A stretch of 20,871 nucleotides of DNA from Pelargonium cotyledonis (Eukaryota > Streptophyta > Magnoliopsida > Geraniales > Geraniaceae), in assembly GCA_036897625.1 (NCBI GenBank), contig JAYMTA010001262.1, forward strand, positions 1 to 20,871, in the 5' to 3' direction. A program made the position numbers and the translations under genes. Below, piece after piece: positions 9,301 to 18,300 of this stretch (the stretch's first letter is position 1; each line of letters opens with the position of its first letter). The notes under the pieces are model-generated. The model searched no databases. It had not been told where the DNA came from and saw only the letters and a list, made by a program, of their open reading frames with translations.

Positions 9301-12300
9301 ACAGAAAGTCTGAAAATTTCTTCAGAATGAAATGGTCACCAAACATCACACACAAAATGGTACAGAGGTTTCTATATCTCTCCTACATCTTCACCTCAGC
9401 CATCTATATTTTCATAAAACCTGAACTGGTATTAGATATGAAAAGTAATAACCACTAGAGTGTATTGCATTTGATAACATGGCATACCTACTGTCTCATC
9501 ATCCTTGAACCCTACAAATTCACAATGAATTTTTTCACCACTCCTCTCTGCTTCTTCAAGTTGCATCTTCCTTTTAAGGTCTTTATCCTCCTTTATTAAA
9601 AGATCATCAACCCCACAGGTGAAACCATGCATCTGATTATAAAGATAACAATCAGTGGAAGGGCACAAGCCAACAAATACTCAAAAAATTGATCAGATAG
9701 AAAAAATAAATATCTGAACAGCCAAACCTGCAAAAATGCGGTAAATAGCCGACTCATTGTAGAAAGCAAAACTCCAGCTGTATTTGAACCATAGAGCTCT
9801 TGAACCTTATGAACAAGACCATATTCCACAAACTGTGCCTTGTCTATCACACCATGCACCAAATAATTGTTATGGATAAGCAAAACATGTTCTCCATGTT
9901 CATTCTTCTTCGACTGTTCTTCGCCTTTCTTTCTCTCTTTAACCCCTGGGCGTACTTTAACAGCTTTATTTTTGAAGAACATAGGAGGAATCTTACATTC
10001 ATTTTCCACAGTGAAGGGTTGGTGACCTCGAGTTATATGATTTAGCATAGCAGTAATGACCTAAGAATACATGACCAGAAAGAGTTGCTAAGGAAACAGT
10101 GAATCTACAATGAATCACAGATATCCAGAAACAGTGTAGCCGAAGTGATCAGTGAATCAACATCAAGCAATCTAGGAATTCTGTTTTAGATAACTCATAG
10201 GTTTTCAAACAATACCTGTTTTCCTGTCCAAAGAGGCTCCGGTTTCCATATCGCAGGTATTGGCGGCTCTATTTCATCTTCAGAACTCAAAAGGGAAACT
10301 TTTTTACCAGGTTTTTTGGAAAAAGATCCCAAACCGGCAGTGGAAACTCCAGAAGTATAAAGAAGCTGATTGAACTCATCACGAGTTAGAAAGGTATCCT
10401 TTTTTGTAAGCAGTGCAGCACTGACGATATGGTCCTGAGGATAAAATATAGAAATATAAGATGATTAAATGGATGTACATATCTGCATAATGAAATAGCA
10501 CAAAACAAGGAAGCTACCAAAGAAAAAGTTCCAATTGGGTGGGAGGGGGGGATTTTGGAGAAAGGGGAGAGCTACCCCCTATTGTGTAGCTCGGCCTATT
10601 GAGAAAATTTTAAAAGAAATAAATAAAAACTAAAGAAAAAGTCCATTTACAGTGTAGTAGTGTACTGTTAAGTAAATACGAAACCTGAATCAAGGCTCTG
10701 ACTGGATCACCATTCGTAGGTTTAACATATTGATTATTCGCATTAACGATATTGTAAGCTTCAGCACGAGAAATTTCATCTTGAGGAAAATGAACATTCA
10801 TTTCATCCCCATCAAAGTCAGCATTGTAAGTACTGAAGTCAGAGAAAAGAACATTGGCGTCATTTATGGTGATATACACTCAACACTAACCACATCTCCA
10901 AATCAATAAATAAATAAAAATATAAATAAACCTGCAATTTGCATAGTGCATGCGAAGTGTTCTTTCCCCCTTCAAAACACGCACTACATGAGCCATTATA
11001 CTTGGCTTGTGAAGCGTAGGCTGCCAAGAAATTTAAATTAGATAAACAAAAGTGCAAATAGCAAATCCAATAACCACAATTTAAATTACAAGGAAACAAT
11101 TTGTATAATAAAAACTAAAGCCCTTAGTAGTTGCATTGCTTAAATAAAATTTAATCATCTATATTTTTAATCCATTAATGTACAGAACTATTTTGAAATT
11201 GGTCTAGAACTGCATGAGCACTCACCATCAGGTTAGCACTGTCTAACAGAAATATGAAACCAAGTTCATCTTTAAAGTTCTGTCGAATTGTTTCTCCTTA
11301 CAAATTGTAGTCCGATGAGTTTCAATGTTATTTTAAATAGAATATGCTTGATTCAATTCAAAGTACTAATGTTGAAATTGAATACAGCCAGAAAGCCAAA
11401 ACACTATTTGAGCATTTGAAAAATGATGTGATTGGTTACATAGTTTCTCATGACACATCCCATACGGAAAGGACTCCAAGCCTAACCAAACAATATTAGG
11501 GAAGGTATTAATATTACTGTAATTTTGGTTCTGTGTTAGTTTCGAAATGGGTTTATCCTGAATGAACCAAAATGGAATTACAAATTCCTGTGTGATCCAA
11601 GTCAATATTTAAATGATACTACCTCCGTTTCAAATTAAATGTCGTTTTAGAGTTTTTCACACATATTACGGAAAGTTGTTAAATGACGTTTATACCATTA
11701 ACTAAAAGACACAAAACTCATCATTGCTAGTCCATTAATAAAATATTAAGGTTAAAAACTTTTCATCTTCTATGTGAAAGTCATTATGACAAAGAGCATT
11801 ATAGGAAAGTCATGTGTAAACGTCTGCTAAAAGCGGAAAGTGACATTTATTTTGAAACAAAAATTGGACTCTAAAACAACACTTAATTTGAAACAGAGGT
11901 AGTAATTTTCTTCTTTTCATCATATAAAAAAAAAAGCTCAGTAAAAGTACTTGTTAATTGCTCTGAGAAGCAAGATAGCTAATATCATACCAAACATGGA
12001 ATCCAAATACTCACGTAAACATAAAATCAACAGAAGAGCAGAAATACCTGCCGGTTGACGAGCACAATATCTCCATCTTTCAAATGGCGATATACAACTT
12101 TGCCTTCATATTCAGGATCACTGGCCTTTCCAGATTGGATCACAGCCCCTCTTGAGGAGGGCAACCTCCTTGAAATTGAAATACGAGATTTCTTGCATGC
12201 TGGCAATATCTTTGTAGATATCTTATCAACATACCGAGTAGCTCCAGGATGCACATCAGGTCCATTGACTATAGCTTCCCTCAATTTATCAACATTCCAA

Positions 12301-15300
12301 GGAGTAACTCTCTGCAAGCAAACAAGTATCATTGCCAACAAAGAACAAACAAATATAAGAGAAGGTATATAATATTAAAAAAATTAATGTCACTACAAAA
12401 TGATAAGAAAGACAAATAAAATCAACCGATCCTCGCTGTAGAAAAGAAAATGAACATAGTAAAACTTCGAATGTCCAGTTTGTTGATGCACTTTGAACTA
12501 GATAAAGAATCAAACTATCATGGATTGTTTACTATACATAATCAAAGAATAAGATGTTTTCTAAATATGAGGTTGTAACATGCATCCAATAACCACAACC
12601 TATAGCCAATAACTAGTAAGTGCTTCATTCAAAAAGAAGCAATAGGACAAATATATTCAAGAGTTCAAACAATAAAACTTGCTCAATTACCAGCAATGAA
12701 AAGTTCAGTCAGTCATATAACCCCACTCTAACACTCCTAGGACTTGGAACATCGTGGTTGGTGTAAACAATGGCAAAATATGAAAATTAAAACAATTGGA
12801 GCCTCAATTTAAACCTAGCAATGGACTAATGGAGAGCTCAGTCAGTCACATAACCCCATTCTACAACCCAAAACTCAAACATTATGTAAACAACGGCATA
12901 ATATGGAAACTAGAACAATTGGAACCCCAACATAAGCCAAAACATCAGTAAGTATCAATTACAAAAAACATGCAGTGACATTGAATCGTTCAAATTCATT
13001 AAATCAAGTTGACCGAATGTTCTAGATGTCTAGAGATACAAGTAAGAAGCAAATTGTAGATAGAAAATGCATCTACCACACAATCATGCACTATATTTGT
13101 AGAGCCTTACTTCAGGATAAGTCAATCTCGTTGCAAAATATGGAGGAATCCCAATCTCATTAACTGCTAGATTGTTATCAGGCGATATGACTGATCGACA
13201 TGCATAATTAACTCTCTTTCCCATCATTTTTTGCCGAAAGAGACCTTCCTTTTTCTCCAGCACCTGAATTATTCCCGACTCCACTTTACGTGGACCTGCC
13301 ATCAAGTTCAGAAAGACAACTGCTTAGTCATTACAGAAAATGATGAAGCCGACTATGCTGCATCTAGTTTAATTATACATGCAATCATTGTCCCTAAAAT
13401 ACTAGTTATAAGCAACAAAACAACATGATGGGATTAAATCGGGAAAATCTGTATCTCTTAGAAAGCACAGTAACATAGCACACACAATTGAAAGAAAAGA
13501 ACTAAACCAGTTGAAAGAAAAGAACTAAACAAGGCCAGAGGGCGTAAAAACAACATTTTTTAAACCAAAAGCCAGATGACTTTTGACTGCAAACAATTGC
13601 ACATTTGCACATTCAAAAGGGTATACCACCCAGGACTCCAGTTAAGAAAACGAATAAATTCCAACAGTAAGGCAGAAGAGGTCTAAAAGAAAATCTACAC
13701 TAAGGTACAGATTCTGCAAGAAACGGGACATCTTGTTTACCCAAGATAATCCCCATTTTCTATTCGAGTATCTAAATATATCAATTATACACACATAGCA
13801 ATAATGTAGGCACAACATTGTTGAAGAAACTGTAAAACTTTTCCCCCAATTTGTTCACTAACCAAGACCTAGAACAAATCTAACACCCCACACTTCACCG
13901 CATGAGCAATAGCCCAGCGAAAGGAAGTTGAAGAAATAGTAAATCACATTTGAACTCACCTGTGGCAGTTTTGCTATTAAAATACACATTTATAGATAAC
14001 TGAAGATCCCTCCATCTGCTAACAAATATAGAATGCCCAAACTTTTCACTATCAGCAGCTTCTTTCAAAGATATATTGCATTGCAGAACCTTATTTAATA
14101 AAACAGTGTGAGGATGCTCCATTACCTACAGGGAACACATAAATTGCAAGGTTATTAACATACCATTTGAAAGTAAATCCAGCAGATTAAACTAAGGACG
14201 ACAAGCCTCATCTATTGATGCCTGACGAATAATAATTTGATATGTTCCAGAGAAAAATGCAACAACACGATCCTAGTCATCAACTATTCTTATATATGGA
14301 ACTTCCAAATTTACTAGTCGACATTTTACTTGTAAACATGCACACAACTTTTTATAATGTCCTCTTCCAAGGAAAGACTTGAAGAAAATGATGAGTGCAT
14401 GACACAATCTACTGTCCATACTAGGATGGCATTCTTCCTGCTGAGGACATGCACAGGAGCCTAAATGGAAGGAATACACGGATCCCTCACATCCAACAAT
14501 ACACCATGGACTGCAATTACCGATAATGGAATACACTAAGCATTGAAGTGGGAAAAAGAGCAACTAGTATGTCAGTAAACATATTGACAGGACAACAATT
14601 TAATTCCATCCTAGTTATGAGCAACACTAACACAGATGTCCACAAAACTGTATAATCCTACAAGCATACAATAAAGAAGTAATAATATTGACCAAAGCAT
14701 ATCTCATCCCAATCATAAGCATTGGTTTAAATGAAAACTGTGGTAGCAATGGTGAGAAATAGCTGTGTCATGATGTAATTATCCAATCTAAGAGTTAAAA
14801 GCATACTTAAAAAGGATCTATTTTAAGTGTAGTTACAGCATCAGTTGGCAAACAATATATCATATGATCAGTCATTTTGTCAAGTAATCATCAAAAAATT
14901 TAAGCAGCCTATGTTTTCTATTAATTTTCACATAAGACTGAGTGCTTACAGAATCACCTCCCTTGGCTGGGGGGCGGAATTTGATAGGTGGTACAAGGAT
15001 GGTCTTTAAGAAGAACTTAGAATAACCTTCTTCCATTCCAATTGAACAGTTACCCTGCTGCTGAATGTTGCTGATAAATGAGCAGAGTAGAGGCTCATTT
15101 TCCCACAACCTCTTAAAAATATTTTCAACCTGTGATTGATGGAAAGTCCAAAATCACATTTCAAAACCATAAAAATCTCAATAGTTTAGATATGTGTAAC
15201 TGAAAACAACTACAGCAATTAAACATAGGAAATAATAATTGTCACCAAGCAAGAGCTAGGCATAAGCATACTTCTGAGGGTAGTAGAGATCCTGATAGGG

Positions 15301-18300
15301 CCTTTGTCTGATTGGAAAACTCAACAGATGTTTTCCCCGCATCTTCCCCAAGCTTTATTCTTGCTTTATCTTGACTTTCATTAGTACTTTCTACCTCAGA
15401 TGAAGCTAGACCCCCATCGCCACCATCTTCCAACTCACACCCACTAATAACATTTGCTCTTGCATAAGAAGCCTTTAAACTCTACAGACATAACTCAAGA
15501 AAAATTCACAAATGATTAAAGCGGCCAGAGTGATAGACAAAAAAAAATGAAACAAAGAAATCTGTAATTGTATATAGATGCACACATAAAAACATGCTAC
15601 TGCCTACTGCCTGATCCAGTTTTGCTCGTGCTATGTCTAAAATACATGGGTGAAGGGTCTCAATTTAACCTCTCGTTTAACTCAGAACTGAAATGAGTAC
15701 TTTACTTTTTTATTTAATTTTTTCACTCTTACTATCAAATTCCATAATGAAGTGACCCACAAGAATCCCAAGAATGACATACAGTTCAGAAACCCTTAGT
15801 TATGTCACATTCTACTTAGAAATGCAAAAACAATAACGAGGTAATTAATAGGAGCAGATCACAACTGTAACATGGTAGTTTTAATTACAACAGAAAAATC
15901 ATTCAACAAAGGTTAACAAAGAATGTGCCATGATGCTACAAAAGGTAGGCCATGTATAGACTGCTGATTTTCATAGTGTGTACTAAATGTCTGAGTAATT
16001 TAAACATTTACATGTAAACTTTTCCGCCATTGAATCAGGTCATCTACTTTATTCAATAATTCCCAATCTACCCTCTTGATTAACAATAATGAAATTTGTT
16101 AAGTTTACAACCCAAAAGCCCATGCTCTAAGAAGGAGGAGCTCAACTAGTGCACCAATCTCACACTCGACAAGCTTTCAATGGGAGATACTTCAACACCC
16201 CCCACACATGCAAGCCAAACAACACTATGAGCTCTGGATGTGAGCCATCACAGGGTGGCAAAAGTGATGGGCAAAGACCAAGACTAATCAGATCCAATAC
16301 TATATTAACTTTGCAACTCAAAGGCAAGTTTTTAAGAGGAGAGGCCCAACTAGTATCTAAAGCAGTCTCAAACTCCACACTTTATATGTAAGACACTTCA
16401 ACAAATTTTAATGTAATTGCCTCTTCCTCAATTTACTATTTACTTCATCTCCAACTGAACATAAAATACCAAAGTATCAACATGCTCATTTTCAAATCTA
16501 GACTATCAACAAACTGCCATACATTTACAAACTCAACAATGTCAGTACACAAGTCAACTTATTTTGGTGTCCATAGAGTAACAAAGTAAGATAGCAAGCA
16601 ACAATTTCCATGTGCACACACACAATCGTTGAAGCTACTGCAAAGTCTAAAGGTATAAGCTCTTTTGTACTCCTCTACCATCATTCATATTACTCCTTTC
16701 AATTGATTTTTGATGAGCCATGAACAAGATGCTCACAAAATGCCATGTGTAACAAGTTAGGTTATCATTCATTTCAGAGAAAACATAAAAATTTCCATCT
16801 GCAGGAAAAGAAATCAGAAGCAAGGATAAGGGCAAAATCACAACAAATATGAACAAAAACATGCAAAGGGAAACCCAAAGGTCTACCACGATTCAACAAA
16901 TCAGAAGAGAGGACAGAAATCCAAACACACAAATGAATATGCTTTGATGGCGTCAAGCCGTCAACACTTGGAAACAATGCAATATGAAAAATATTATTTA
17001 GATTATGTCATTGCATTCTGCAACAAAATACTACTCCCTCTGCCCAAAATGAGTGACGACTTTCTTTTTTTGGTTAGTTAGTTATGCATAAATTAGCAAA
17101 ACTATTCTTAAGATAGGGTATTTCGAAACTTAGAATCCCTTAAGTATGTTACAACAAGAGCACATTGGAGTATAAGGGGGAAAGTGCAACTCTAACTAAC
17201 ACATCCTCATTTTTTTCCAAAAATGGAAACATGTATCTACAAGTACATGCCAAGCCAAATTTGACTATTTCATTAATTTTATTATAAAAGCAGGCCTTAA
17301 GACTGTTGGTAGATAATTGTACATACCCTCCTAATCCTGATTAAAATAGTTTTATCTCAAGTTGAGAAGATATTGTCACTAAAATTGAACAGAATAGCCA
17401 AATTAATTTCAAGATCTTAGCCAGAAAGACTACTTATGAAGCAATAATATTCTTTAAAATTCAATACTATATGATAGTATTGTATATTTCCTTCTATATG
17501 TCAAAAGTTAGGCCACTAAGCCATCACCACATCATTGGCTTTCAGAACCTCAAAAACCAGCCAAATTGAGCTGAAAGGGGACCCAACAAGATGTATCAAG
17601 TAAGCCAAACCATTTGCAAGAGCAGTACAGACTGCAGAGCACACAATGTCACCCAGCATGATGCACAAAATAATAGAAATCAAAACAGAAAATATCATGT
17701 TTAAGGTCACACATTTCAATAATTTCTAGAAACAAAGATGTGAAGATGTACCGTGCTCAGCCATCCAAATGTAGGCTTAGTGATCTTAGGGTTTTTCGCC
17801 TTGCATTTATTACACTTTTTTGTTTTTATCTTCCAAAAGTTTCTCAAAATAGACATGGCCTCAGTTTCTTGAAGGGATGTCCATTCTTGCTTCTTGGAGT
17901 AACTGGTCTGGTCATCTATTGATCCATATGATACATGGCTGACATCGCTGTCCTCAGGATATGATACATTACCTGAAGAGTTTGATTCTGAATCTAAATT
18001 CTTTGCTCCAATAACATCACCTTTTGCAATGAGTCCCAATTGAGAAACACATAACTCAACCTTTAACAAAATTTCAGGAAAACATCATAATCAAAGACAA
18101 AAGAAATGCCAATCAGAAAATATAACTAAATGAACCTCCAAAGAACGTGTTAAACAAACTTCTATCAAAATTCAATTACCTCACTTCTGGTAGCTCTAAA
18201 ATGGTGACAAAAGAAACATGTGCTTTGAAGAAGAGTATACACCTCATTAAATAACAATGGATTGTATAGTGGTGAACAAAGGTCAATACGACCGAAGTGA

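Larger units (their letters stand above)
15482..17751 (-). other. NRPA1 intron 4 (2.27 kb, longest)
   Basis: The longest intron. It holds a diverged direct duplication (about 16120-16402) and a lone Stowaway-like end (about 17032-17062), described separately. No exon with family similarity was found in it, and exons 4 and 5 join in phase without one. Confidence 0.8.

Noticed and set aside
16149..16391. 80-codon plus-strand ORF and a 72-codon minus-strand ORF in intron 4.
   Set aside because: Both cover the diverged direct-repeat block, have no recognisable domain, and the flanking exons splice in phase without them.
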